Shown piece after piece: positions 8,204 to 18,898 of a DNA stretch of 54,042 nucleotides (within the stretch, counting starts at the first letter, position 1; each line of letters begins with the position of its first letter). The notes beneath the pieces were generated by a model that was not told the origin of the DNA, did no database searches, and saw only the letters and a program-made list of their open reading frames with translations. Source of the stretch: Candidatus Sulfopaludibacter sp. SbA3 (GTDB taxonomy: Bacteria > Pseudomonadota > Alphaproteobacteria > Caulobacterales > Hyphomonadaceae); contig CAMEDD010000019.1 in the NCBI GenBank assembly GCA_945913285.1, positions 1-54,042 of the forward strand, written 5' to 3'. A program made the translations under genes and the position numbers.

Positions 8204-8221
8204 GTATTAGATTTGTGACAG
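8204..8221 (-). promoter_or_regulatory. Pho-box-like site between TonB receptor and phytase
   Basis: On the minus strand the 18-mer CTGTCACAAATCTAATAC matches the PhoB consensus CTGTCATAWAWCTGTCAY at 15 of 18 positions. The first half is complete, the AT spacer is correct and the second half is weak. Another CTGTTAC half-site lies just upstream on the same strand (8222-8238 region). It lies 66 bases before the receptor start and 71 bases before the phytase start. Confidence 0.45.
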
Positions 8222-8291
8222 TCGCTTTTATGTAACAGGTGTTCGCTAAGGCGAAATCCGGCCCGCCAAACCAGACCAAGGACCCTTGCCC

Positions 8292-9347
8292 ATGAACCGC
8301 TTCCTTCTGGCGACGACCTGCATGTCGCTCGCACTGATTGCCGGCTGCGCGTCCGCCCCTCCCGTGCTTGAAACCCAGAAGTTCGTGACAGCGGCGGTGG
8401 AGACCGCCCCGGCCGGTTCGCAAGGCGACTCGGCCGATGATCCGGCCATCTGGATCAACCCGCAGGACCGCGCCGCATCGCTCGTTCTCGGCACCAACAA
8501 GCAGACCGGCCTCGTCGTCTATACGCTTGACGGCGTGCTCGTGCAGGACCTGCGCATCGGGCGGCTGAACAATGTCGATCTGCGCCAGTCTGGCGATCGC
8601 GCCTACGATGTGGCGGTCGCCAGCAATGACCAGGCGAACGCCATCTCGGTCTTCTTCATCGACCGCGCCACGCGCGAAGTCTCTCATCGCGGCGACGTAC
8701 CGGTGAACACGATCGAGCCATATGGCATCTGCCAGGGGCGCGAGAACGGCCTCGACTATGCGGCCATAGCCTACAAGGATGGCACGGTAGAGATCTGGGA
8801 ACTTACAGCGACCGCGACCGAACTCGGCGGCACGCTGATCAGGTCCGTGAAGCTCGCATCGCAACTGGAAGGCTGCGTGTTCGATGAAGCGCAGGGCCTC
8901 TTGTTCATCGGCGAGGAAGCCCGCGGGCTCTGGAAGCTCGCCTACCGCGAGGACGCTGCGAAACCGGAACTGATCGACGAAGTGGGCGGCAAAGCCGGGC
9001 TCGTCGCGGATGTTGAAGGCGTCTCCCTCTGGCGCGGCAAGGACGGCGCGGGCTGGATCGTGGTCTCGTCGCAGACGCATGACCGGTTCGTCGTCTATGA
9101 CCGCAAGGCGCCGCATGTCTCGCCGGGCAGCTTCTCGGTCGGCGAGAACTTTGCCCCCGATATCGACAATGTTACGCATACGGACGGTCTTGATGTGAGC
9201 TCCGGCGCCCTGCCCGGCTTCCCGCGCGGCCTGTTCGCCGCGCAGGATGACGGCAACCCGAAAAAGGGCCAGGACCAGAATTTCAAACTGGTCAGCTGGG
9301 CGGATATCGAAGCCGCGCTGGGACTGCCGGTGCTCGAAGCCGAATAG
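8292..9347 (+). CDS. Beta-propeller 3-phytase, lipoprotein
   Basis: Secreted or outer-membrane-anchored phytase that hydrolyses inositol hexakisphosphate, with Ca2+ required in the family. The ATG at 8292 gives 351 residues: MNRFLLATTC, then lipobox LIAGC, then the mature protein. AAGGA lies 9 bases upstream. Family landmarks are SADDPAIWINPQDR with LVLGTNKQTGLVVYTL near the start, and DVEGVSLWRGKDGAGWIVVS and TDGLDVSSGALPG toward the end, as in bacillus-type phytases. The length fits a six-bladed propeller. It is divergent from a TonB receptor, and the pair probably works together: phosphate is released at the surface and inositol phosphates are taken up. Phosphate control is suggested by the Pho-box-like site. 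Confidence 0.92.
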   Translation: MNRFLLATTCMSLALIAGCASAPPVLETQKFVTAAVETAPAGSQGDSADDPAIWINPQDRAASLVLGTNKQTGLVVYTLDGVLVQDLRIGRLNNVDLRQSGDRAYDVAVASNDQANAISVFFIDRATREVSHRGDVPVNTIEPYGICQGRENGLDYAAIAYKDGTVEIWELTATATELGGTLIRSVKLASQLEGCVFDEAQGLLFIGEEARGLWKLAYREDAAKPELIDEVGGKAGLVADVEGVSLWRGKDGAGWIVVSSQTHDRFVVYDRKAPHVSPGSFSVGENFAPDIDNVTHTDGLDVSSGALPGFPRGLFAAQDDGNPKKGQDQNFKLVSWADIEAALGLPVLEAE

Positions 9348-9356
9348 TTTCTCAGC

Positions 9357-10490
9357 TTAGCCGAGCGCGGTCTCATACACTTTGGCATAGTCATCCGCGC
9401 TCATCGGGCGCGGGTTGCCGAAGTGCGCGAGGTCCTTCAGCGCATACTCTACAATGCCAGGGCCGTCCGAGGCCTCAAGCCCCATAGCGCCGAGATTTTT
9501 CGGGATGCCGATGGCGTTGTTGAGGTCCTGGATCGCATCGGCGAGGTCGGCGCCCGCCTTGAGGCCCATCACCTGGCGCAGGCGGATATACTTCTCGTCC
9601 GCTGCGCCGTGGTGGAAGCGAAGGATGTGCGGCAGGAAGACGGCATTGAGCGTGCCGTGATGCAGCTTCTTCTGATAGAGCCGCCCGGCTGCGTGGCTCA
9701 GCGCATGGACGCCGCCAAGACCTTTCACGAAAGCGAGCGCGCCTTCATAGCTCGCCATCATCATGTGCCAGCGCGCCTCGGCGTCCGAGCCGTCTTTCAC
9801 GGCGCGCATAAGCATGCCCTGCCCGAAGGCGCGCTGGGCGCCGTCATAGCCGATACCTTCCGCAGGCGGATTGACCGACGGCGTCAGCACCGCCTCGATG
9901 CAATGCGTCAGCGCGTCCATGCCGGTGGCCGCCGTGAGGCCCGCCGGCAGGCCGAGCGTGAGATCCGGATCGCAGAGAGCGACAACCGGGATGAGGTTCG
10001 GCGAGGCAAAGGTCTCCTTGCGGCCATTCTCCATGATGATGACCATGCCGACCGAGACTTCCGAGCCGGTCCCTGCCGTCGTCGGGATGGCGATCAGCGG
10101 CGGGATCTTGCCTATCTTCTTGGCGCCGCCGATAATCGCGGCATAGGTTTCCAGAGGCTCTGAATGGCTGGCGAGGAGACCGATGGCTTTGGCATGGTCC
10201 ATCGACGAGCCACCGCCGACCGCGATGATCCCGTCGGCGCCGGACTCCTTGTAGAGCGCTGCCGCGAGCTTTGTCTGCGTCTCGGTCGGGTTCGGAGTCG
10301 TCTCGGCAAACACGCCTGCGGGTGCCAGGCCGAGCGCATTCTCGACCTTGGCAAGGATTCCTGATGCCTTGATGCCGGCGTCCGTGACGATGAAGGGCCG
10401 GGTGATGCCTTTCCCCTTGGCCAGCGCCGCGAGCTGTTTCAGCGCGCCCGCATCAAAGACGCATTGGGTGAGAAAATTCATGACAGGCAT
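9357..10490 (-). CDS. Iron-containing alcohol dehydrogenase
   Basis: Group III NAD(P)-dependent, Fe/Zn-containing alcohol dehydrogenase of 377 residues. The nucleotide-binding motif GGGSSMDHAKAIG and PTTAGTGSEVS are present, with family metal ligands in GMDALTHCIEA, GGVHALSHAAG and LHHGTLNAV. The start at ATG 10490 (MPVMNFLTQ) has GGAG 8 bases upstream; ATG 10481 and GTG 10499 are alternatives. The substrate cannot be read from sequence: relatives act on primary alcohols, lactaldehyde or 4-hydroxybutyrate. It ends 9 bases from the convergent phytase gene with no visible terminator. The 4-hydroxybutyrate-type activity would fit a PHA-metabolising organism, but this is speculation. Confidence 0.9.
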   Translation of the reverse strand: MPVMNFLTQCVFDAGALKQLAALAKGKGITRPFIVTDAGIKASGILAKVENALGLAPAGVFAETTPNPTETQTKLAAALYKESGADGIIAVGGGSSMDHAKAIGLLASHSEPLETYAAIIGGAKKIGKIPPLIAIPTTAGTGSEVSVGMVIIMENGRKETFASPNLIPVVALCDPDLTLGLPAGLTAATGMDALTHCIEAVLTPSVNPPAEGIGYDGAQRAFGQGMLMRAVKDGSDAEARWHMMMASYEGALAFVKGLGGVHALSHAAGRLYQKKLHHGTLNAVFLPHILRFHHGAADEKYIRLRQVMGLKAGADLADAIQDLNNAIGIPKNLGAMGLEASDGPGIVEYALKDLAHFGNPRPMSADDYAKVYETALG

Positions 10491-10643
10491 CGGGCGCACT
10501 CCAGCCGCAGAAGGGAACCCTTCTTGTTCCCAACTGCGCCTCCAAGTTCAAGCCTTTCCTCAGCGGCACCCGGGTCGCTGCCGCGACAACAGATTCTGCG
10601 CCGTGCCCCTTGCGCGCAGGGTTCAAGCCGCTACCCCTTGGGC

Positions 10644-12494
<1,851 letters not shown>

Positions 12495-12526
12495 GGTGCG
12501 CCCGCTTTACCCCCGGACCCTCCGCC

Positions 12527-13753
12527 ATGCCCGACACCCTGCCGCCAGACCCGCTTGTGACGCTTGCCGACGTGCAGGCGGCCGCCAAAGTGCTTGAGGG
12601 AAACATCGAGCGCACCGAGCTTGCTCACTCGCGCACGCTCTCGGCGATTACCGGCGCGGAGATCTGGATCAAGTTCGAGAACCGCCAGTACACGGCCGCC
12701 TTCAAGGAGCGCGGCGCCCTCAATAAGCTGTCAAAGCTGACGCCCGAGGAAAAGCGCCGGGGCGTGATCGCGGCTTCGGCCGGCAACCACGCGCAGGGCG
12801 TTGCCTACCATGCCCGCCGCCTGAACATCCCCGCGACCATCGTGATGGCCAAGACGACCCCCTTTAACAAGGTGGAACATACCCGCAATCACGGCGCGCG
12901 CGTCATCCTCGAAGGCATGATCTTCGACGAGGCGAAGGATTACGCCCTCGCCCTGGGCGAGAAGGAAGGCCTCGTTTTCATTCACCCCTTCGATGATCTC
13001 GACATCATCGCAGGCCAAGGCACGATCGCGCTCGAAATGCTCGCCGACAATCCGGACCTCGACACGCTCGTCGTACCGATCGGCGGAGGCGGGCTGATCT
13101 CCGGCATCGCGGTCGCCGCCAAGGCGCTGAAGCCCGACATCAAGATCATCGGTGTCGAAGCCGCCATGTACCCTTGCATGCATGCAGCCCTGCGCGGCAA
13201 GACACCTAAGATGGGCGGGGCGACCATCGCGGAAGGCATTGCGGTGAAAGAGGTCGGCAAGCTGACCCGCCAGATCGCCGAGCGCCTGTTGGACGACATC
13301 GTGCTGGTCGAGGAAGAACATCTCGAGCGGGCGATCACCTTGTTTGCGGAAGTCGAGAAAACCATTGCGGAAGGCGCGGGCGCTGCCGGTCTTGCGGCCC
13401 TGCTCGCGCATCCGTCGCGCTTCTATGGCCGCAAGGTCGGGCTCGTCCTCTGCGGCGGCAATATCGACACGCGCCTCCTCGCCTCGGTGCTGACACGCGC
13501 CCTTGTGCGCGAGAACCGGCTCGCCCGCATCCGCATCATCGGCGATGACCGCCCGGGCCTGCTCGCGCTTGTCTCCAAGATCATAGGTGATAACGGCGCC
13601 AATATCATGGAAGTCGCGCATAACCGCATCGCGCTGGACGTGCCCGCCAAGGGCGCCGAGTTCGACATCCTGATGGAAACGCGCGACAGCCAGCATACGC
13701 AGGAAGTCATCGACGCCCTCGCCCAGGCGGGCTATCCGCCGCGCGCGCTCTGA
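12527..13753 (+). CDS. ilvA: Threonine ammonia-lyase with C-terminal ACT domain
   Basis: PLP enzyme converting threonine to 2-oxobutanoate and ammonia, the first step of isoleucine synthesis or a catabolic equivalent. The protein has 408 residues. The PLP lysine lies in YTAAFKERGA (Lys60), with the phosphate-binding ASAGNHAQG and the glycine loop PIGGGGL. A single C-terminal ACT domain (IRIIGDDRPGLLALVSKIIG onward, about residues 330-408) is typical of the shorter TdcB/IlvA-like group rather than E. coli IlvA with its two ACT-like units. The ATG at 12527 follows a weak ribosome site. It is 25 bases upstream of the FKBP gene, within a co-directional run. The ACT domain implies feedback by an amino acid, probably Ile or Val. 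Confidence 0.92.
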   Translation: MPDTLPPDPLVTLADVQAAAKVLEGNIERTELAHSRTLSAITGAEIWIKFENRQYTAAFKERGALNKLSKLTPEEKRRGVIAASAGNHAQGVAYHARRLNIPATIVMAKTTPFNKVEHTRNHGARVILEGMIFDEAKDYALALGEKEGLVFIHPFDDLDIIAGQGTIALEMLADNPDLDTLVVPIGGGGLISGIAVAAKALKPDIKIIGVEAAMYPCMHAALRGKTPKMGGATIAEGIAVKEVGKLTRQIAERLLDDIVLVEEEHLERAITLFAEVEKTIAEGAGAAGLAALLAHPSRFYGRKVGLVLCGGNIDTRLLASVLTRALVRENRLARIRIIGDDRPGLLALVSKIIGDNGANIMEVAHNRIALDVPAKGAEFDILMETRDSQHTQEVIDALAQAGYPPRAL

Positions 13754-13778
13754 AACACGAAAAGAGAGGTCTCACGAT

Positions 13779-14702
13779 ATGGTCCGTACCCTGCTTGTCT
13801 CAGCGCTTGCCGCCGTTACCCTTTCAGCCTGCACACCCAATCCAATCACGGCGCCAGCGAATGGCGTCCTGCCTCCCCCTCCCTTCACGGATGAAACCAT
13901 GCCCGACGCCTTCAAGGACCACCTGCCCTGGAACCCCGCAGGGGAGAATGTCACATCCGGCCCGATGGGCCTTCAGTACATCGTGCTGAAAAAAGGCGCT
14001 GAGGGCGGCAAGTCGCCGGCTGCGTCCGACATGGTTACCGTTCATTATGAAGGCCGCCTCGCCACAGGCGAGAAATTCGACTCTTCGCTCGACCGCGGCG
14101 AACCGGCTACCTTCCCCCTGAACCGCGTGATCCCTGGCTGGACCATGGGGCTGCAGGAAATGTCCGAAGGCGATGAATACCTATTCTACATCCCAGCCGA
14201 CCTCGCCTATGGCGACAATCCCCGTCCCGGCGGCGTGATCAAGCCGGGCGACGATCTCGTCTTCCTCGTGCAGCTGCTCGAAGTCGAAGTGCCGAAGAGA
14301 GCCGACGCTGCCGCCTGGACTAAATACTTCCCGTGGCCGTCCGCGGCGCCGGAAGTCGTGAAGACCGGGTCCGGCCTTGAATATGTTGTCCTCGCCAGCG
14401 GGGACCCCGCCGGCGCTTCGCCCGAGAACGGACAATTCGTACGCGTACATTATGAGGGCCGCCTCGCAGATACCGGCGCGCTGTTCGACTCGTCCTATGA
14501 GCGCGGCGAGCCGGCCGAGTTCCCGTCGGACGCGTTGATTGCAGGTTGGGTCGAGGCGCTTGCTCTGATGAAGTCCGGTGATCGCTGGATGGTGTATATC
14601 CCGTCCGACCTCGGATACGGCGCTGAAGGTACACCCGGCGGACCGATCCCGCCCAACGCGCCGCTCCAGTTCGAAGTCGAACTCGTCGACGTCCTTCAGT
14701 AG
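13779..14702 (+). CDS. Double-domain FKBP-type peptidyl-prolyl isomerase lipoprotein
   Basis: Periplasmic or outer-membrane lipoprotein that isomerises Xaa-Pro bonds. It has 307 residues, with a signal peptide ending in lipobox LSAC (Cys18). Two FKBP domains follow, at about 62-170 and 195-307. Each shows the family motifs (VHYEGRLATGEKFDSSLDRG and VHYEGRLADTGALFDSSYERG; WTMGLQEMSEGDE; IPADLAYG and IPSDLGYG; GGPIPPNAPLQFEVELVDV). The tandem arrangement in one lipoprotein is less common than single-domain Mip/FkpA forms and probably arose by internal duplication. AAGAGAGG precedes the ATG. Close spacing to ilvA (25 bases) and cysQ (8 bases) suggests co-transcription. Confidence 0.92.
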   Translation: MVRTLLVSALAAVTLSACTPNPITAPANGVLPPPPFTDETMPDAFKDHLPWNPAGENVTSGPMGLQYIVLKKGAEGGKSPAASDMVTVHYEGRLATGEKFDSSLDRGEPATFPLNRVIPGWTMGLQEMSEGDEYLFYIPADLAYGDNPRPGGVIKPGDDLVFLVQLLEVEVPKRADAAAWTKYFPWPSAAPEVVKTGSGLEYVVLASGDPAGASPENGQFVRVHYEGRLADTGALFDSSYERGEPAEFPSDALIAGWVEALALMKSGDRWMVYIPSDLGYGAEGTPGGPIPPNAPLQFEVELVDVLQ

Positions 14703-14710
14703 TCGCAGAG

Positions 14711-15499
14711 ATGTCCGTCAGCGCCGAAACGCTCGCCAGCATTGCCCTCGCCGCCGGCAGGGAGATCATGCGGATCTACGGCACTGATTTCGCTGTAGAG
14801 ACAAAGCTTGACGCCTCGCTTCTGACGGAAGCGGACGGCCTTGCCGAAGCGCTCATCCTTGCACGCCTTGCGCAAGCGGAGCCGGACCTGCAGGTAATCG
14901 CCGAAGAAGCGGTCGCGGGCGGCTCGGTGCCGGAACATGGCAGCCGGTTTGCCCTCGTCGATCCGCTGGACGGGACCAAGGAGTTCGTCGCAAAGAATGG
15001 CGAGTTCACGGTCAATATCGCGATCATCGAGCACGGCCGCCCGGTGATGGGCGTCGTCTATGCGCCCGCGCTGCACCGTCTGTTCGTGGCCGAAAGCCCG
15101 TTGCACGCCTGGCAGTCGAAAGCCGCGCCGGACGGAACGGTGCCGAAGCAACGCAATCGGCTCCGCATCCGGCCCGCCCCCAAAAATGGCCTAACGGCCG
15201 TGGCCTCGAAATCCCATCGCTCGCCCGAAACAGACACCTGGCTGGCGAAGTATCCGGTGCACGAAATCACGGGCGCCGGCTCCGCGCTCAAGTTTTGCCT
15301 CGTGGCAGCCGGCGAGGCGGATGTCTATCCGCGTCTCGGGCGCACGATGGAATGGGACACCGCGGCAGGTCAGGCCGTCGTAGAAGCGGCCGGCGGGCGT
15401 GTGCTGACGCTTGACCACACGCCGCTGCTTTATGGCAAACGCGCGCGCGGTTATGACAATCCGGACTTTGTCGTCTATGGGGATGTAACGCCGCTCTGA
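14711..15499 (+). CDS. cysQ: 3'(2'),5'-bisphosphate nucleotidase CysQ
   Basis: Mg2+-dependent phosphatase of the inositol-monophosphatase superfamily. It removes the 3' phosphate of PAP/PAPS, protecting sulfate assimilation and recycling sulfotransferase by-product. The 262 residues contain the metal-binding EE pair (VIAEEAV, about 65-66), the signature VDPLDGTKEF (about 83-92) and the C-terminal WDTAAGQAVVEAAGG. This order and the KEF variant are characteristic of CysQ rather than SuhB. The start lies 8 bases after the FKBP stop, with CGCAGAG as a possible ribosome site, and glmM follows after 17 bases. The sulfur genes are not clustered here. Confidence 0.93.
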   Translation: MSVSAETLASIALAAGREIMRIYGTDFAVETKLDASLLTEADGLAEALILARLAQAEPDLQVIAEEAVAGGSVPEHGSRFALVDPLDGTKEFVAKNGEFTVNIAIIEHGRPVMGVVYAPALHRLFVAESPLHAWQSKAAPDGTVPKQRNRLRIRPAPKNGLTAVASKSHRSPETDTWLAKYPVHEITGAGSALKFCLVAAGEADVYPRLGRTMEWDTAAGQAVVEAAGGRVLTLDHTPLLYGKRARGYDNPDFVVYGDVTPL

Positions 15500-15516
15500 C
15501 GGCGCAGAGGTAGAAG

Positions 15517-16857
15517 ATGGCCCGTCAATACTTTGGCACCGATGGCATCCGTGGACGGATCAACAAGCGCCCGATGACGGCAGAGACCGCGCTGCGTCTT
15601 GCCATCGCATCGGCCCGCACCTTCGCGCCGGAAGGTGGCCGCGAAGTGGTCATCGGGCGCGATACGCGCCGCTCCGGCGAGATGATCGAGGCGGCCCTGA
15701 TCGCGGGCCTCACCTCGATGGGCGTGACCCCTGTCCGCCTTGGTGTCGTGCCGACCCCCGCCGTCGCACTGATCGCCCGCGAGACCGGCGCCGCGCTCGG
15801 CCTGATGGTCTCGGCCAGCCATAACAAGTATGAAGATAACGGTCTGAAACTGTTCAGCCCGGAAGGCGTGAAGTTCACCGACGAAGTCGAGGAAACGCTT
15901 GAGGCCGCGATGGCCGCCGCCTTTGACGGCGATTATGCCGGCCCCGCCGCCGTCTCAGAGCCAAAAGACATGGTGGGCGCCGGACGGCGCTATATCGGCC
16001 GCTGCCTTGAGACCATCGGCAAAGGCCAGGACCTCTCCAAACTCAAGGTCGTGCTCGACTGCGCGCATGGCGCAGGGTTCGAGACCGCGCCTGAAGCGCT
16101 GCGCCGCCTCGGTGCGCAGCTGACGCTCATCGGCGCGGCGCCCGACGGCGTGAACATCAATGCCGGTGTGGGTTCGACAGCGACGGGCGCGCTCAAAGCC
16201 GCCGTCCTGGAAAGAGGCGCCGATATCGGCATCGCGCTCGACGGCGACGCGGACCGGCTCATCGTGGTGGACGAGACCGGCGAGGAAGCCGACGGCGACC
16301 AGGTGATGGCGCTCATCGCCGGCGAAATGCATCGCACCAAGCGGCTGAAAGGCGGCGGCATGGTTGCGACCGTCATGTCCAACATGGGCCTCGACGAATA
16401 CCTCAAGGCCTCAGGCCTTTCGCTCGCACGTACGAAAGTTGGCGACCGCTATGTCGGCGAGCACATGCGCCAGCACGGGTTCAATCTCGGCGGCGAACAG
16501 TCCGGCCACATCATCCTCTCGGATGTCTCCACGACGGGAGACGGATTGCTGGCGGGCCTGCAGGTTCTCGCTGTGCTCGCCGCGAGCGGCGGCAAGGCAT
16601 CGGACATGCTGCGCGTGTTCACCCCTGCACCGCAGAAGCTCATCAACATCCGGTACTCGGGCGCAAACCCGATGGACGCGGACCGGGTCAAATCCGCCGT
16701 CGCCGAAGCAGAAGCCCTCCTCGGAAGCCGTGGACGGATGGTCGTGCGCAAATCCGGAACAGAACCGCTGATCCGCGTTATGGCCGAAGCGCTCGACGGC
16801 GACCTGATGCAGAAGGCGCTGACAATGGTGGCTGACGCGGTAAAGGCCGAGGCCTGA
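15517..16857 (+). CDS. glmM: Phosphoglucosamine mutase
   Basis: Interconverts glucosamine-6-phosphate and glucosamine-1-phosphate for UDP-GlcNAc, peptidoglycan and LPS synthesis. The 446 residues match the family length. The N-terminus YFGTDGIRGR is standard, the phosphorylated serine lies in SASHNKYEDNG (about Ser101), the metal loop is ALDGDADR, the sugar-binding loop GGEQSGHI and the phosphate-binding loop RKSGTEPLIRVM. The ATG at 15517 follows GCAGAGG. The gene is essential in most bacteria; glmU and glmS are not nearby. It is the last tightly spaced member of the run from ilvA; the next gene starts 97 bases later. Confidence 0.96.
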   Translation: MARQYFGTDGIRGRINKRPMTAETALRLAIASARTFAPEGGREVVIGRDTRRSGEMIEAALIAGLTSMGVTPVRLGVVPTPAVALIARETGAALGLMVSASHNKYEDNGLKLFSPEGVKFTDEVEETLEAAMAAAFDGDYAGPAAVSEPKDMVGAGRRYIGRCLETIGKGQDLSKLKVVLDCAHGAGFETAPEALRRLGAQLTLIGAAPDGVNINAGVGSTATGALKAAVLERGADIGIALDGDADRLIVVDETGEEADGDQVMALIAGEMHRTKRLKGGGMVATVMSNMGLDEYLKASGLSLARTKVGDRYVGEHMRQHGFNLGGEQSGHIILSDVSTTGDGLLAGLQVLAVLAASGGKASDMLRVFTPAPQKLINIRYSGANPMDADRVKSAVAEAEALLGSRGRMVVRKSGTEPLIRVMAEALDGDLMQKALTMVADAVKAEA

Positions 16858-16954
16858 GGGAACCCTCTCCCTGCGTCACCGGTTGCGTGGCAGTCTGAAG
16901 CCTCTAATCGTCGGGCATCCGAGGAATTGAGCCCGACACCGGAGGAGACACGCC

Positions 16955-18808
16955 ATGCCCGAGGGCCAGCCCCTGCCCGCTTTCCGCCCGCTGCCGCAGA
17001 AAACCCCCGATGTGCGCATGACCCGCAAGGGCGATGCCATCTACATCGAGGCCGCCCAGCCACCCGGTGTGCGCCCGAAAACCATTCCGCACTGCCTCGA
17101 CGAGCGCGCCGCGCAGCACCCCGGCCGCCCCTTCCTGCGCGAGCGTGATCCGAAGACGGATGAATGGGTGACGCTCACGTACGGCGAAGCAAAATCCATC
17201 GCCGACAGTCTGGCGCAGGCGTTTCTTGACCTCGGCGCAGGCCCTGACGCGCCGGTCATGCTGCTCTCGGGCAATTCGATCCGTGCCGCGATGGTGATCC
17301 TTGCAGCCCAGAAGATTGGCGCGCCTGCCGCGCCGATTTCTGTGCCCTATTCGACCATGTCTTCGGACTTCGACAAGCTGAAGCATTGCTTCAACACGGT
17401 AAAGCCCGCGGTCGTGTTTGCAGAGCAGCTCGCGCCGTTCAAGAAGGCGATCGCCGCGCTTCCGGCGGGCGCTTTCAAGGTCGTCTCCGCAGCCCCCGAT
17501 GGCGACAATGCGGTCATCGCCTATGACGCGCTCTGCGCCGCGGCCCCCACGCCCGCCGTCAGCGCTGCCATGGCAAGCCTGAACGATGCCAGCGTTGCGA
17601 AATACCTCTTCACTTCCGGCTCCACCGGCATGCCGAAACCCGTGCCGACGACGCAAGGGGCGATGTGTTCGATGATCGGCGGCCAGGAAGGCCTGCGCGA
17701 TAATGCGCGTGATCCCGAGTATGATCCGGGCCGCGTGGACAATTTCCTCGACTGGCTGCCCTGGAACCACATCTCCGGCTCCAACGTGAACTTCAACGGC
17801 GCCCTGTGGAACGGCTCGACCTTCTGGATCGATGGCGGCAAGCCGACGCCCGCCCTGTTCCATGAGACGATCCGAAACGTACGCGAATGCAGTCCGTCCG
17901 TGTTCGGAACAGCGCCGATTGCGCTCTCCATGCTGGCCGAAGCGATGGAGCAGGACGAGACGCTGCTGAAGGCCTTCTTCAAGAACATGCGCTCGGTCGG
18001 CTATGGCGGCGCAACGCTGTCGGACGATCTCTATGACCGCCTGCAGGCCCTTTCGATCAAGGCCACCGGCCGGCGCATCCCGATCGTCACGATGTATGGC
18101 GCGACCGAAACGCAGGGCATCACCGTGGTGCACTGGGAAGTCGAACGCGTCGGCCTCGTCGGCCTGCCGCTGCCCGGCACGACGCTGAAACTGGTGCCGA
18201 ACGGCGAGAAGCTGGAAGTCCGCGTTAAGGGCCCGACCGTGATGCCGGGCTATCACAATGACCCGAAGAAGAATGCCGAAGTCTTCGACGAGGAAGGCTT
18301 CTACTGCCTTGGCGACGCGGTGAAGTTCGTCGACGAGGCGGACCCGAACAAGGGCCTGATCTTCGATGGCCGCGTCGGCGAGGATTTCAAGCTCTCGTCC
18401 GGTACCTGGGTGTCGGTCGGCACGCTGCGCCCGGATTTCGTTGCCGCGTGCTCCCCGCTGATCTTTGACGCCGTGATCTGCGGCCAGGACAAGGATTTCG
18501 CCGCAGCGCTGGTCTGGCCCTCCCCGGTGGCCGCCGAGCCGTACATCAAGGCGGCCGGTGATCTGGCCAAAGGCCTTGCCTCCCTGGCCGCCGACCTGAG
18601 GGACCGGGCCGCAGCCTTCAACGCCGCCGAACAGGGCTCGTCCCGCCGCATCAAACGGCTGATGATCCTGACCGAAGCACCCAGCATCGACGCCGGCGAA
18701 ATCACCGACAAGGGTTATGTGAACCAGCGCCTCGTCATCAGCCGGCGCGCGGACCTTGTGCGGGCACTCTACGCCGAGCCCCTGGCGCCGGGCGTGATCA
18801 CGCTCTGA
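16955..18808 (+). CDS. Feruloyl-CoA-synthetase-like AMP-dependent ligase
   Basis: Adenylate-forming acyl-CoA ligase activating a carboxylic acid as its CoA thioester. It has 617 residues; a GGAGGAG site lies 7-8 bases before ATG 16955. The AMP-binding P-loop is LFTSGSTGMPKPVPTT at about residues 217-232, and the adenine motif is VTMYGATETQG (YGATE). The segments IEAAQPPGVRPKTIPHCLD and DWLPWNHISGSN are characteristic of the feruloyl-CoA synthase branch rather than ordinary long-chain ligases. The substrate (ferulate or another hydroxycinnamate) is inferred and could differ. The usual partner, enoyl-CoA hydratase/aldolase (ech), is absent; a hormone-sensitive-lipase-type esterase follows and might supply the acid from an ester. 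Confidence 0.85.
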   Translation: MPEGQPLPAFRPLPQKTPDVRMTRKGDAIYIEAAQPPGVRPKTIPHCLDERAAQHPGRPFLRERDPKTDEWVTLTYGEAKSIADSLAQAFLDLGAGPDAPVMLLSGNSIRAAMVILAAQKIGAPAAPISVPYSTMSSDFDKLKHCFNTVKPAVVFAEQLAPFKKAIAALPAGAFKVVSAAPDGDNAVIAYDALCAAAPTPAVSAAMASLNDASVAKYLFTSGSTGMPKPVPTTQGAMCSMIGGQEGLRDNARDPEYDPGRVDNFLDWLPWNHISGSNVNFNGALWNGSTFWIDGGKPTPALFHETIRNVRECSPSVFGTAPIALSMLAEAMEQDETLLKAFFKNMRSVGYGGATLSDDLYDRLQALSIKATGRRIPIVTMYGATETQGITVVHWEVERVGLVGLPLPGTTLKLVPNGEKLEVRVKGPTVMPGYHNDPKKNAEVFDEEGFYCLGDAVKFVDEADPNKGLIFDGRVGEDFKLSSGTWVSVGTLRPDFVAACSPLIFDAVICGQDKDFAAALVWPSPVAAEPYIKAAGDLAKGLASLAADLRDRAAAFNAAEQGSSRRIKRLMILTEAPSIDAGEITDKGYVNQRLVISRRADLVRALYAEPLAPGVITL

Positions 18809-18821
18809 AACTTTCAGTGAT

Positions 18822-18840
18822 GGGCCAGACTGGCCCTTCG
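18822..18840 (+). terminator. Weak hairpin after the CoA ligase
   Basis: GGGCCA-GAC-TGGCCC forms a 6-bp GC-rich stem with a 3-base loop, followed by TTCGCTT, 14 bases after the ligase stop. The tail is poor in T, so termination would be partial at best. Confidence 0.3.
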
Positions 18841-18898
18841 CTTGCATTGCGGTCAACCTGCCATCACATCGCCGGAATTGGCAGGCAGTGGCCGCGGC

